A stretch of 64,000 nt of DNA, taken from the NCBI GenBank assembly GCA_017979445.1, contig CM030714.1, positions 47,631,220 to 47,695,219 on the forward strand. The letters run 5' to 3'. Source of the DNA: Akebia trifoliata (lineage: Eukaryota > Streptophyta > Magnoliopsida > Ranunculales > Lardizabalaceae). A program made the translations under genes and the position numbers. The notes under the pieces are model-generated. The model made no database searches and was not told the origin of the DNA. It saw only the letters and a list, made by a program, of their open reading frames with translations. Positions 23,388 to 34,064 of this stretch are shown here, piece after piece; within the stretch, counting starts at the first letter, position 1, and each line of letters begins with the position of its first letter.

Positions 23388-24758
23388 TCATTGACAACTT
23401 CTAAAATTATTAAACATTTGTTGAGCTGCATTATCTCTAAATTGAGCCCATCTTAGAATATTTACTCTATGAGTAGTTTGGGTACTAATAAACGTATTGG
23501 TTCCAATTTCATCAACATTTTCAAAATTATTTTGAAGTTCTACATCCACTTCTTCTAATAGTGGATCACTTGGATCAACCCCCCTGATATGGTTATTCAA
23601 TATAAAACATGCAATCACAATCTTCACTTGGGTTCTAAATGGGTAATGTGACTCCGTCGATAGTATGGGCCACCGTTTCTTTACAACTCCAAATGCTCGT
23701 TCAATTGCATTTCGAAGTTGTGAATGTCGCTTGTTGAATATTTCTTTTTCATTTTCTGGAGTGCGTCCTCTGTGTTCGTTGATGTGATATCTTGTATTAC
23801 GATAAGGGGCAAGAAATCCAGGTTGATTAGTATAACCAGCGTCCACGAGGTAATATTTTCCTATATAAAATAATACCTCAAATTTTAGTAGTTCATTTGT
23901 AAATACTATATAACTTAATCTTAAAAAAATATTCTAACAAACCTGAAGGGAATGTGAATGGTCTACTTCGCACAAGGGCATCATCTAAGACTTTTTGGTT
24001 ATGTGCAGTTCCTTCCCATCCAGCAAGGATGTATGTAAACTTTAAATCAAAAGAACATGCTGCCAACACATTTTGTGTGGTCCCACCCTTTCTACCTCGA
24101 AATCTATCTTGTTCTTCTTCGGGTACAGTTGCAACGATATGTGTCCCATCTAATGCACCAATACAATCCTAAAATAACACTAAAAATGTGATTATTTACT
24201 CTTAAAAGATAATTTTTAGAAATAAGTAATTTATGTGTTTACCTTAAAATATGGCATAAATCTAGTGTCAGAACTAATTTCTAATGGGGTACCACCTCTG
24301 TAGACTGCGACTGCATGATCTTCTACCAAACACTTATATAGTTGAAGCACACAATTTAAAGTCTCATTAAATTGTCTGCTAATAGTTTCTCGAGATCGAT
24401 AAAATCGCCCTTCCAACACTCTATGTCGTACATTATGTCCAATCAAATGTAGAAATCGCATCATTAGCTCTTCCACTTTACAATGTATGGTATCTCTCAT
24501 AAGTCTTTGATCTCTCATCAGCTTACATAGATTTTGAAATGCATCAGTCCCCATTCGTAAATTAGCTCGACACTTGTGATCGTTATACATGATTGAGTCC
24601 ATGTAATCTTGTCTCTCTGCATTTCTATTAGTGTGGGGCTCTCTTGGTATATCTAAAATATATTTGGCCGCAATCACAGCTGCAGCATACTCAGTATGTG
24701 CAGCTGCCACTATAGCAACTCGTTTTTGTCGTGCACTTTCATTGTTCCAATCGTCCAT
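23388..24758 (-). CDS. PIF/Harbinger transposase, DDE_4 type (ORF2)
   Basis: Three exons on the minus strand, 24758-24243, 24168-23943 and 23860-23388, join with GT-AG introns and a preserved frame to give 404 aa. The N-terminal part holds a helix-turn-helix-like segment (VEELMMRFLHLIGHNVRHR, then FYRSRETISRQFNE). Catalytic candidates are D179 (ALDGTH), D254 (LVDAGY) and E301 (AIERAFGVVKKRW). The D254-E301 gap of 46 residues fits the DD47E-like spacing of the family. The site after GWEGTAH, usually Asp in relatives, is Asn229 here. No stop or frameshift interrupts the frame, so the enzyme could be functional. It lies just upstream of its Myb-like partner in the same orientation. Confidence 0.88.
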
Positions 24759-25003
24759 CTATAAATTTTCATTATGAAATATTATAATTAATTCAAATTT
24801 CAAATACATATTGATAATGTAAAATAGTAATGATAATTTATAGTGAAGAAAAGAGGACACTCACACACTACCCAATGTCAAATTAAATTTAAAGACAAAA
24901 AATCCATATTGGATTTTGATATTTTCAAATAAATACAAAATAATTCAACAAAGAAGTCTAATTTGGATACCTTATTAATTTCTATCAAGATTTAAATTCA
25001 TCC

Positions 25004-25223
25004 TAAACTAAAACCATCAGATCATAAATTATATATCATAAGAAGGAATTGTAAATCATAAAGTAGAATCATCATATCATCATCTCCAAATTATAAATCA
25101 TAAATCACAAAAAGGGATTATAAACTATAAACTAGAACCATCATATCATCATCTTGAAATTATAAATCATAAATCACAAGAGACTGTAAACTAGAACCAT
25201 CAGATCATCATCTCCAAATCACT
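25004..25223. repeat. Tandem repeat, unit about 65-75 bp
   Basis: Three to four diverged units share tagaaccatcatatcatcat, ctccaaattataaatcataa and atcacaa. The tract lies upstream of the Harbinger transposase gene. Confidence 0.75.
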
Positions 25224-25730
25224 TGAATATTATTAAAAATATATAAAATACTAATTTTTTTTAAATCTGTAGACTGTGTATGCATATCTTATGTATGTCC
25301 TTTTTACCCATTTCATCTCTTAAGAGAAACATCGAAAGTCATGCTTTCATTCCCACTCCTCAATTAAATTAAAATTTAATTTCAAAAACTGCTTCTAAGT
25401 ACCTCTTAACTTGTGACAAAGAGAAAAAGTACAACAATGAAAGAGAGAGAAAGGTAAGTTTACAAGATGTGAATGGTCAATAGTGGATCTGTCACTTCCA
25501 AATACATTTTCTTTTTCTCTAATTTACTTTTTCTTTTTCTTTTTCTATTCTTTTTCCTATTTATGAGATATATATATAAGAAAGTCTTGTCTTATTTGCC
25601 CAACTTTTAATGAGTAGTCAGACCTATGAAGTTGTAGATGTAATCTATGAATTAATGAGACAATCTTTTAAACAATATTTGATTTGACTTATCCATACAC
25701 GTAATTCAATAAAGCTATGGGAGAACCTAA

Positions 25731-25961
25731 AGTTTTGTCTTCTTACCAGACCCAACTTCTATTGTTACCCCAATAAACAGAATAAGAATATATTTAGACG
25801 AAGAAAACAATGTCGTTGCCACCATTGAAGATGAAGTCGAAGCTTCAAATATTATTTTTGTTACCCCAAACAGAACAAAAATATATTTAGACGAAGAAGA
25901 CAATGTCGCTGCCGCCATTGAAGATAAAATCGAAGCTTCAAATCTCCAAAATAGTTCTTAG
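25731..25961 (+). other. Duplicated 93-96-bp segment, open in frame
   Basis: Two direct copies (about 25761-25856 and 25857-25950) stay in the same reading frame and end at TAG 25959-25961. Both encode a short acidic repeat (IYLDEE.NV.A.IED.(V/I)EASN). There is no ATG in frame before a stop at 25728, and the minus strand is also open. I regard it as a transposon flank or a decayed coding fragment, not a gene. Confidence 0.5.
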
Positions 25962-26119
25962 AAAAGAAAAATAGAGAGAGAGAGATGCTCACCTATGGAG
26001 TTTTCAACTTTCTTGGTATAGCTCCTACGTAGAACGGTGAAAGACAGGGAAATTGGTTTTCTTCTTTGAAAAAATAGAGAGAGAGAGGCTCCAAGTCGTA
26101 TTGTATGTAATCTCTTAGT

Positions 26120-26205
26120 GGTGTTGATAGAGGAAACTTAACGAAGTCGTATTCATAGAGGAAACTCAATTAAGTCGTGTTCATAGAGGAAACTCAACCA
26201 ACAGA
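26120..26205. repeat. Tandem repeat, unit about 33 bp, 3 copies
   Basis: Three copies of a unit built on agaggaaactcaa with agtcgt(a/g)ttcat between them. Confidence 0.75.
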
Positions 26206-26269
26206 AAAATTTGTGGAGCTATTTGCTCCATAAAAATTCACGGAAGTTTCGTTGAAATTTTGACGTAGT

Positions 26270-26394
26270 TTTATGTTAGTTTTCGGTGAGGAGATCATTC
26301 TCATAAAAAATCAGCCCATTTCAAAACCTCTAACCCATGTTTTGAAAAATATTTTGCCAAAATGTTTGTTGCTGAACGGGACCCATTTAATAAA
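26270..26394. mobile_element. Half copy of the 381-bp palindromic MITE
   Basis: Carries ttcggtgaggagatcattct, aaatcagcccatttcaaaac and the terminus gctgaacgggaccc, as in the full copies at 28679 and 29298. The left half is missing. Confidence 0.65.
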
Positions 26395-26604
26395 GTATAT
26401 ATTTTTTGGGTGGTGTCCACTAGTTGGACACGTTACGCAAGAGTACTGTCCATATCACATAACTTAAGAAAGCCCCCAAAAATAGATAAAAATAAAAAAG
26501 AGGCATGCGAGAAGAATAGTCCTCGCATTGCCTAATAAAGCAGGGGACACCTTATTTTTTGATGGGACCAAGGAAAAGGCAAGTTGTTGGCAGAGCGCAC
26601 GACA

Positions 26605-26684
26605 ACATTAGGTAATGTGAAATGAGAAACCCCCCCCCCCCCCATTAGGTAATGTGAAATGAGAAACCCCCCCCCCCCCCCCAA
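26605..26684. repeat. Tandem duplication ending in C runs
   Basis: The word attaggtaatgtgaaatgag plus aaac and a run of 14-17 C occurs twice in a row. The homopolymers may be unreliable in length. Confidence 0.75.
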
Positions 26685-27454
26685 AGTATCACAAAGGTTG
26701 AATTTAGGATTCCCACTCAAAAATGCATATTTTTCTGACCTATTAACCCATTATCTAAGTATTTGCTCTTATCCCGTCCTCTTCTTTTTCTTTTCTTCTT
26801 CAACTCAATGGTGATCGAAAGCCAACTCTAGGGTTTTGGTGGAAATCAGTCCCCAAGATTCAAAGTTAAAACCTTGTTGATGTCAGTTTCAAGTATTTTC
26901 TTCGTAAAATAATATTTACTATAATTTGTGTAGTTTCTGATCAGCCCTTCACCTTCCATTTGGATCCAAAATTATCAAAATTGAATTTCTAAGTAAATCC
27001 TGATGAATTGAAAGCCTTGGAGATAATAGTAAAAAATTCAAAGTAAAAAATTCATTCCACGTTCTTCTGGACCCCAAAGACTAAGGACCACATTTCCCCG
27101 ATTGAAAATTTCTCCATTATAATTGACCCAAATTGGATCTAATAATAGACTCTTTAGTCTTAGGTGTCTCATTCTTCTAGAGAGTCAATTAATACTAACA
27201 AATGGTTAGGTCATCTCATTTGTTTTTGAGTAGAGAGTGTAACACGTTCATTGAAAACTTCCCCCATAAGAGAGGAATCTCTAGAATTCAACCAAGTCTC
27301 TCATTTGGTTGGTTAACCTAACCCAATCCTAAAGATGTGGGTTGCACCTTACACTACTATACTCTTATTGGGTCTAAGTGGGTTAAAACCAAATTCGATC
27401 CAAATGGGTTCATAATAATTTTAAAGTATTTAAGGTATGATAATTAAATCCACC

Positions 27455-27533
27455 TTTTGAAGTTCCTGAACATGTCACATTAGGGGTGTTGATTGAGTAT
27501 GCCACGTGGGTAAATCAAATTATCTCGACTCAA
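27455..27533. mobile_element. MITE right half, GAGTCGTG family
   Basis: Runs from cctgaacatgtcacattagg through gagtatgccacgtgggtaa to the terminus attatctcgactc. It matches the right arm of the 16939 element. Confidence 0.55.
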
Positions 27534-28164
27534 ATAGTATAGTATAACGATATCGGTTGGGGACATTGTTTGTTAGGCTCTAACCGACCCGGATTTAATG
27601 GATTGGAAAATTTTGAACCGACCCTACATTGATGGGCTAACGAACAAGGTCCATTACATTATATTTTGGGTGTGGGCCCAGTTGGTGTGCCCTAATTTTT
27701 TAGAAAGTGAAAAGCTCCTAGAAAACTCAGCACGTGCTTTCCGTCTAACCTTGTTCACTTTATCTGGTGGAGCCTTCAATATGCTCGGGCAGGGCCCACG
27801 AAACTACAATTCTTCTGTTTTCTTTCGCACGTGATATCTGCGTCCAGTTGTTTCTTAGCAATGTAAGTCGTTTTATTAGTACAACTAATGTGGACAGGAT
27901 TCAGCCCATCGTTTTCGACATCTGTGGGTTGAGCCCACTGGATGACGTCGACCTCGTATATAATTGGGAATTGTGAAGATTCTCTGTTACAGGAGTTAGT
28001 TAGTCTTATCTTACTCCATATCTGCTGATCTGCCACTTCATATATTCTTTCAGATTTATTGACTCATCCTTTAGGGAGTTTGGAAAACATTCAAAAATAA
28101 AAATAATAAATAAAATATCTCAGATAAAATTAGTACCGATCTCCAATTATTTTTGGGTGGATAT

Positions 28165-28360
28165 AATATTTTTTTATTTTATTTTTTGATAACAGGGTGT
28201 CCGACTTACGTCCTGCTAAGGGGACCAGGAACTAGGGTTGGAACCAAGTCATCAAGGACCCTCCCCTAAGCACATGCAACACCCACACATCACACACACC
28301 AGGAAAGTGAGGGAACACCTTCATGGGTGGTCTCGTGAAAATATTGCTCATACTGGGTGT
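28165..28360 (-). mobile_element. SINE-like fragment
   Basis: On the minus strand it holds GAGACCACCCATGAAGG, CCCTCACTT, GCGG-free body sequence, and a 3' end with GGACACCCTGTTATCAAAAA. The order matches the bodies of the other SINEs in the window. The tRNA-like head is missing or unrecognisable. Confidence 0.55.
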
Positions 28361-28678
28361 CAACTTTTGGTGGACATAATTGGTAACTCTTTGGTTATAT
28401 TGAAATTATGCTTCATTGATTATATTTATATAGTTTTTGAAAATCTTTCATTGTATCAAATTTTGTTCTACTTATAACGTATTCAACAAGTTAGTTTTTT
28501 CGTGATTTCGCGGAAAGTTATTCAAATTCCCCTCCACACACAGTCAAGTAAGCACACATGTATTGATATTTGACTATATGGTGGACATATGTTAACATTT
28601 GACAATGGTCTTTGCGATTTATCTAATTGAAAGACTACGTGTTATTGGGTTATGTGTTCTTTCGCTTATTATGTGGTG

Positions 28679-29059
28679 GGGAAATGTTCAGCACCCTAAG
28701 TTTTACCACACACTTTAACAAATGTTTTTTGTCCTACATGGGTTAGAAGTTTTGGAATGAGCTGATTTTTGGTGAGGATGATCTCTATGATTAGAAGATC
28801 ATCCTCCCCAAAAATCAGCTCATTCCGAAATGTTTAGCCCCATGTTTACACGTTGAAAAATCGTGGACCGTCCATTTTTTGTAAATCAATTTTGATGGAG
28901 TTAGAAGTTTTGGAATGAGCTTATTTTTGGTGAGGATGATCTCCTCACCATAGAGATCATCCTCACCAAAAATCAGCTCATTCCGAAATTTCTAACCCAT
29001 GTAAGACAAAACGCGTTTGTTAAAGTGTGTGGTAAAACTAAGGGTGGCGAACGGGACCC
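28679..29059 (+). mobile_element. 381-bp palindromic MITE, copy 1
   Basis: Terminal inverted repeats read CAGCACCCTAAGTTTTACCA at the left and the complement at the right, outermost GGGAAATGTT and GGGTCCCGTT. A perfect 9-bp target duplication TATGTGGTG flanks it (28670-28678, 29060-29068). Each arm holds a second hairpin (gtgaggatgatctctatg with its complement), so the element can fold into a cross-like structure. The 9-bp duplication suggests a Mutator-like origin. Confidence 0.88.
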
Positions 29060-29209
29060 TATGTGGTGTAGGTATCATTGTCGTTCTAAATTTTGGATTC
29101 TAGCATTGGACCTATCAAAAAAAAATTTGGAAGCACGTATCGAGAATATTCAACTTTATAAATTGTACATAGGTTTTATTTTGATCCCTTTATCAGTTTC
29201 GTAATCATG

Positions 29210-29213
<4 letters not shown>

Positions 29214-29297
<84 letters not shown>
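29214..29297. repeat. TC and TA microsatellites
   Basis: A (TC)n run at about 29215-29251 followed by a (TA)n run to 29297, which is the target site of the next MITE. Confidence 0.9.
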
Positions 29298-29299
<2 letters not shown>

Positions 29300-29678
29300 G
29301 TCCCGTTCAGCACCCTAAGTTTTACCACACACTTTAACAAACGTGTTTTGTCTTACATGGGTTAGAAGTTTTGGAATGGGCTGATTTTTGGTGAGGATGA
29401 TCTCTATGGTGAGGAGATCATCCTCACCAAAAATCAGCTCATTCCAAAACTTCTAATCCCATCAAAAATGGTTTACAAAAAATGGACGGTCCACGATTTT
29501 TCAACGTGTAAACATGGGGCTAAACATTTCGGAATGGGCTGATTTTTGGGGAAGATGATCTTCTAATCATAGAGATCATCCTCACCAAAAATCAGCCCAT
29601 TCCAAAACTTCTAACCCATGTAGGACAAAAAACGTTTGTTAAAGTGTGTGGTAAAACTTAGGGTGCTGAACATTTCCC
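29298..29678 (-). mobile_element. 381-bp palindromic MITE, copy 2 (opposite orientation)
   Basis: Same length and nearly the same sequence as 28679-29059 but inverted: it starts with GGGTCCCGTTCAGCACCC and ends with the complement of GGGAAATGTT. Flanks are TA-repeat on both sides, compatible with a TATATATAT target duplication. The two copies are 238 bp apart. Confidence 0.88.
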
Positions 29679-30119
29679 TATATATATATATATATTTTTA
29701 CTTTCTTGATCAGAACAAATTTATTTAATTTTCTTATATCAAAATCATGTGTTATACATATCTCGATGAAATTACTTGACCTTCCCTCTCCACCAAGATT
29801 AATTTTATAATTGTAGAGGACTTAAAAAGATGGGAAGAGTAGAACACCACAAAATGCTCAGACTATAAAGAGAGCAGAGACATTAAAATTGATTTTACAA
29901 GTTAATCTAAGTTAGATAGTATTTAAAATATTATATTAAAAATAAATAAATAAATAATTGTTGGTTGAAGTGAAGTACTTATTTAGATTTGTAGGTCGGT
30001 GCTTTGTCTCTCTTATCCAATAAATCGTATTTGGGTTACAGGGTCAGGTACCAAAATAATTTAAATTTCCAACAGACCCAAGAGATTCTTTGACAGACAA
30101 ACTAAATGAATTTTTACTC

Positions 30120-30250
30120 CAAAAGCTTCCACAGCAGAGTAAATATTTCATGTTCTCCACGTCTGGCCATTTGTCTGGTTTGGGATGTGGAATTGGATTC
30201 CTTGGGCCTTGTTTGACGGGGTCTGTCTAATGGAAGTGCTTCTACAATCA
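30120..30250 (+). repeat. Conserved promoter-like sub-block in B2
   Basis: The stretch with aaaagcttcc, ttctccacgtctggccattt, ggtttgggatgtgg and attccttggg matches B1 at 12910-13045. It has looser relatives near 4725 and 20925 (cccacgtctcaccac). No reading frame accompanies it. Confidence 0.5.
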
Positions 30251-30251
30251 A

Positions 30252-30371
30252 AAGTATTTCTCATTGATGCTAATGTGTATCCCAATGAAAAAGATCTATG
30301 ATTCTATGCCCTTGACATGTCAGCCTCATACCCAATCACATACCAAAATCTCTTGCATTCATCAGAGACTC
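30252..30371. mobile_element. MITE right half, GAGTCGTG family
   Basis: Core tgtgtatcccaatgaaaaag, agatctatgattctatg, then ttgcattcatcagagactc. The right end resembles the elements at 33734 and 33883. Confidence 0.55.
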
Positions 30372-30389
30372 TTTATATAAATATTGACA

Positions 30390-30511
30390 TCGTTTCACAC
30401 ACTGCTGACATGGATGTGTGTATAAAATCATAGATTTTTTTCATCATCTATGGTTCTGTGCACACCAATGTGTGAAATAATGTCAATTTCAATATTACTG
30501 CAACACAATTC
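30390..30511. mobile_element. MITE, GAGTCGTG family subgroup B
   Basis: Right-end complement GAATTGTGTTGCAGTAATAT. Arms contain cacaccaatgtgtgaa and its partner, with a short hairpin around atcatagattttttt. The left end is worn. Confidence 0.55.
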
Positions 30512-30555
30512 TAGATAAACTTCTCATGTTAACCAAATATTATCATTATCTACTA

Positions 30556-30711
30556 GATTAATGTTGGAACGACTTTAGTGAAGGACACACGAGAAACATC
30601 TTAACGTGGTGGCGCGCGTATATCCATAGATGACTTTCTCTAAGATACAAGTAAAATGCATCTATGAACATGTGTCAAGGTGTCCCCGCTGAGGTCACTT
30701 TAACAAGACTC
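30556..30711. mobile_element. MITE, GAGTCGTG family subgroup B
   Basis: Ends GATTAATGTTGGAACGAC and GAGTCTTGTTAAAGTGACC (complement). Core atgactttctctaagataca. Flanks TATCTACTA and TATTTGCCA match at 6 of 9. Block B1 has an uninterrupted counterpart near 14865-14880 (attatttactattt). Confidence 0.65.
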
Positions 30712-31880
30712 TATTTGCCATGTTAGATGTGTTTTAGGTCATCAAATCGACTCACTACTCGTAACCTAGGATTGTTCACCTAATTTGATCTAACCAAACA
30801 TGTCACTACAATTGACTTTACCTGCCAATCCAAGAATTGGCCAACCAAACCAACGTTCTAGGTTGACAATTTGATGATGGACCCTGTATATTTTATGATG
30901 TATAGTATATTTGCTCTCTAATATAAGTGCAGAACAATTCAGTCCATCTCTTTTTTTTAAGCAGTTTTCCTAATAATTAAATTAAATTTATTCTTTATTA
31001 TAAAAATTATTAGAGACTATTTTATAGTTATTATTGTTAATAGTAATAGATAATATATAAAACTTGAAATTTACATATCTCGAGAACGAAAGCTATTGAG
31101 ATTAATTATTATTTTTATTAAATTTCATAATTTTTAAAAACTTAAGTAGTATGGGTTACATGTCAAAAATAGAGCCAGTCAAGAATAAATTTATATTTAA
31201 AAAATGGTACAAAGTACATAGCCATTGTTTGCATAATGAGCGGGGAATATTTGTTTATTTTATTAATTAAATTGGTTAAAAGCACAACAAAGACTCCAAC
31301 AATTTAAATAAAAAAAATTAGATAAAAAATCAAAATTAAATATAAATAAATCCATTAGACATGTATTTAGAAATGTCCATAATCATTTCGCTTGTCACGT
31401 TGACATAATATCTATTTAAATATGGATTGACCATTCGAAAATAATTCATTTCTTCTATATTGTAATGTATATATATATAATTATGCAAATTGGATGGACC
31501 TCTCATTGGTTCGATGGAAGTCAAATGAGCCGAACGGTTGGTGCCTCCTCATGGTAGTTCAAATGAATTTTAAAATTGAAGGATTAATTTTAATGAGGTT
31601 GACATCTTAAATACTTTTTCAAACCATTTTAAAATGGATGTCTTTTTAGAAATTTGTTTATGAGTGTTGAACGTGTGCCTTAAAGTGCATTAAATAAATC
31701 TTTGGAGCAAACATTAGGGGTAGTTTTTATATAAAAAAGTATTTTTTAGGGTATTTTTTTATTATGAAAATGAATTATCAATTCATATTTAATGCATAAC
31801 TTGTGCCCTTAATAAATCCCTTTTCTTTATATGAACGTAACCAATTTTATCAAAAGAAGATATCTAAACAAATAAAATAA

Positions 31881-32205
31881 AAATGGAAAATGTTCGATTG
31901 TCAAAGTTTTGCCTTATATGACTAAAAGTTACAGAATTTACTAATTTTTTGTAACGATGATCTCTATGATGAATAGGTCATTCTCATAAAAAAAATAAGT
32001 AAATTTCAAAACTTATAACCCATTAAACTTGATTTACAAATTAACAATAAAAATTGATGATCCAAAATTGTTTAACTTATAAATTAGGGTTAGAAGTTTC
32101 AAAATAGTTATTTTTTATAAGGATGATTTTTTCGTCATAAAAGTCATTTTCACAAAAAATTAATTTATTTCGAAATTTTTAACTCATATAAGACAAAACA
32201 CTTTG
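31881..32205. mobile_element. Old copy of the 381-bp palindromic MITE
   Basis: Contains worn versions of the double hairpin (gatgatctctatgatgaata, then aggatgattttttcgtcat) and of the arms (gttacagaatttactaattt, tttcgaaatttttaactcat). More diverged than 28679 and 29298. Confidence 0.55.
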
Positions 32206-32228
32206 ACTAAACCCGATCCAATAAATAT

Positions 32229-32401
32229 GAGTTGTACTGGAATAACATTGAAATGTACATCGATTTTGACATTCTGATGTGTTGGTACACATATAATCAT
32301 AAATGCTTTTCACTCGTATCTTGATGGAAAGTGATTATGTGTGGACCACTAGATTAGAGTGTACAACCGAGGTACATTTTACTATTACTTCTACATTATC
32401 C
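32229..32401. mobile_element. GAGTCGTG-family MITE with perfect target duplication
   Basis: Left end GAGTTGTACTGGAATAAC, arms gtacatcgattttgacattc and a complementary right part, core cactcgtatcttgatgg. Flanks AATAAATAT (32220-32228 and 32402-32410) are identical. Confidence 0.82.
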
Positions 32402-32559
32402 AATAAATATACCTCATTAATTATATTTATAAAAAAAAATTGGATATATTTTTTTGGGTTTTGTTAACATGTGAAGAAGGACACACTGGGAAATGAATTT
32501 TATACCGAAAATACTTTTTAAAAAATTAATTTTTTACGAAAATACCCTCATATGAAACA

Positions 32560-32930
32560 AGAAATGTTAGAAAAATAATAAACGAAGTTCACTTGTGCAA
32601 GAAAACTTGTAGGAAACATTCAAGCTTTTTCTGAGTCTTGGATTCTAGCTGATGTGGCTCCACGGTGTTCCTCTTATTCTGCGCCTGTTTGTCTTATTGT
32701 GCGCCACGATTTTATACCCTCAGCTCGTGATTCGTCAAACAGTGATTGCTTCAGTTGCTGGTGCACATCGTTTTCAACTAAGTGGATTGGACTAGATGGG
32801 CGGCCCATAGTATGATGTCGATCTGTACTTTGATTGGGAAGTGAGGATTTTATGCTACCGAAGTTTTCTTTGTTATCTTACTTCTTATATCTTGATGGGG
32901 TTTTGCAAATTTGAACATTATTGATTAGGG
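32560..32930. repeat. Degenerate third copy of the promoter-like segment
   Basis: The part with gcacatcgttttcaactaag, ggattggactagatgggc, atgatgtcgatctgta and gattgggaagtgaggatttt follows the order of 27910-27990 and 10440-10525. The downstream part is lost. Confidence 0.45.
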
Positions 32931-33733
32931 GTTTGGAGCCAATTCAAAAATCTCAAATAAAGAAGTTGAAATCACCAATTATGTTATTCAAGTCCATCCG
33001 ATAGAATCATAATTGATTTGGGATCAAATTCGATAAGAAATAGATCAAATCCAAAACTCACCCAATAAAATTTAAGTTTGAACTTTTTCTAATTCAATTT
33101 TTTTTTTAATATCAGATCTCTTTCGATAACAATTGAATTCGATAGAACATAATCCGATTTGATATGTAAAATGTAAATTAATTTATATATCTCTCACATT
33201 TTATCAGATTAGGGCTTTTTTAAAATTGGATCTTATTGATTTAAATACACATTAAAATCCACATCAAAAGTTATTGGACCTCCAGTTTGATTAACCATTA
33301 ACATCCCAACATCCTTACCAAGAATTTTTGAAACTTATATGCTAATGTGAGAGACAGTAATGATGAAAAATAACATTCGTCAAAATTATCTTTAACAATA
33401 AATTTTAATATTTGTAAGTTTCATACTTAAACCATACAAATAAAATCCTGATTGATTTTAGGGTTGGCAAACATTGCTAATTCCTAGAATAGGTTAGCAA
33501 CATTCATGCTTGGCGATAAAGATAAGAGTCGGGTTCAACTTCAGAACCCTTAACATTTTTCATTCTCTTCCCACAGTAAGAGGTGTGGCTTTTTCTTTCT
33601 ATCAGTTTCAAATCAAAATAGATATTGATTCGGGCTTATACCCATTATCCAAGATTATTATTCAACGTAAGAAAAAAGTGCAACAGCATCTTATAATATA
33701 AATGAATTTACATTCACCTTTTCCGTTAGTTGG

Positions 33734-33879
33734 GAGTGATGGATGCATGCAAGCAGTTGATGTGACAACAACATAACATTATAAATCTTTTTTATCGAGA
33801 TACATAAGAAAAAGATGTGTGGTTATATGCCATTGTCACGTCAATCACGTATCAAAATCGCGTGCATTCATCATCATTC
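33734..33879. mobile_element. MITE, GAGTCGTG family
   Basis: Left end GAGTGATGGATGCATGC; the right-end complement is GAATGATGATGAATGCACGC. Core tcttttttatcgagatacat with arm agaaaaagatgtg. It directly precedes the next MITE, 3 bp away. Confidence 0.6.
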
Positions 33880-33882
33880 TAA

Positions 33883-34038
33883 GAGTCGTGATAAATGCGC
33901 ACGATTTTAAGAAATAGGTGATATAGTAAGAGCACATGACCATAGATCTTTTTCATCGGGATCCACTAGAAAAAGATGTGCGATTTCTTATCCTTGCCAC
34001 ATCAGTGCGTACCGAATCGCGTGCATTCATCCGTATTC
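33883..34038. mobile_element. MITE, GAGTCGTG family
   Basis: Ends GAGTCGTGATAAATGCGCAC and GAATACGGATGAATGCACGC (complement). Core tagatctttttcatcgggat. Flanks TCATTCTAA and TTATTTTAA match at 7 of 9. Confidence 0.72.
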
Positions 34039-34064
34039 TTATTTTAAAGATAAAACTTTTCTAG

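Larger units (their letters stand above)
21650..26260 (-). mobile_element. PIF/Harbinger transposon (two genes, ends unresolved)
   Basis: Two adjacent minus-strand genes, a DDE_4-type transposase (23388-24758) and a Myb/SANT-like protein (22256-23182), are the standard pair of plant PIF/Harbinger elements. The block lies exactly where A2 and B2 lose homology to A1-B1, so it is extra DNA in this unit. The flanks have repeated tttgcgtttg-like words (21830-21950) and tandem repeats (25.0-26.2 kb). I could not identify the short terminal inverted repeats or the 3-bp TWA target duplication. The given borders are the outermost limits. Confidence 0.75.
27050..34050 (+). repeat. Duplicated block B, copy 2 (B2)
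   Basis: Collinear with B1 (landmarks given there). It carries insertions missing from B1, including two 381-bp MITEs, MITEs at 30556 and 32229, and TC/TA microsatellites. It lacks the 405-bp tandem amplification. No intact protein gene. Confidence 0.75.

Noticed and set aside
23943..24168. Calling the Harbinger transposase dead because of Asn229
   Set aside because: The D254-E301 spacing suggests the catalytic triad is D179-D254-E301, which is intact; Asn229 is another conserved site, so loss of activity is not shown.
23954..24172. Plus-strand 72-aa open frame
   Set aside because: It is the antisense of transposase exon 2; the minus strand reads DCIGALDGTH... and fits between exons 1 and 3.
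25004..25223. CRISPR-like array
   Set aside because: Units are diverged tandem repeats without constant-repeat/unique-spacer structure, and this is plant nuclear DNA.
29214..29297. Microsatellites as an interesting feature in themselves
   Set aside because: Simple TC and TA runs are common in plant DNA; only their role as a MITE target is worth noting.
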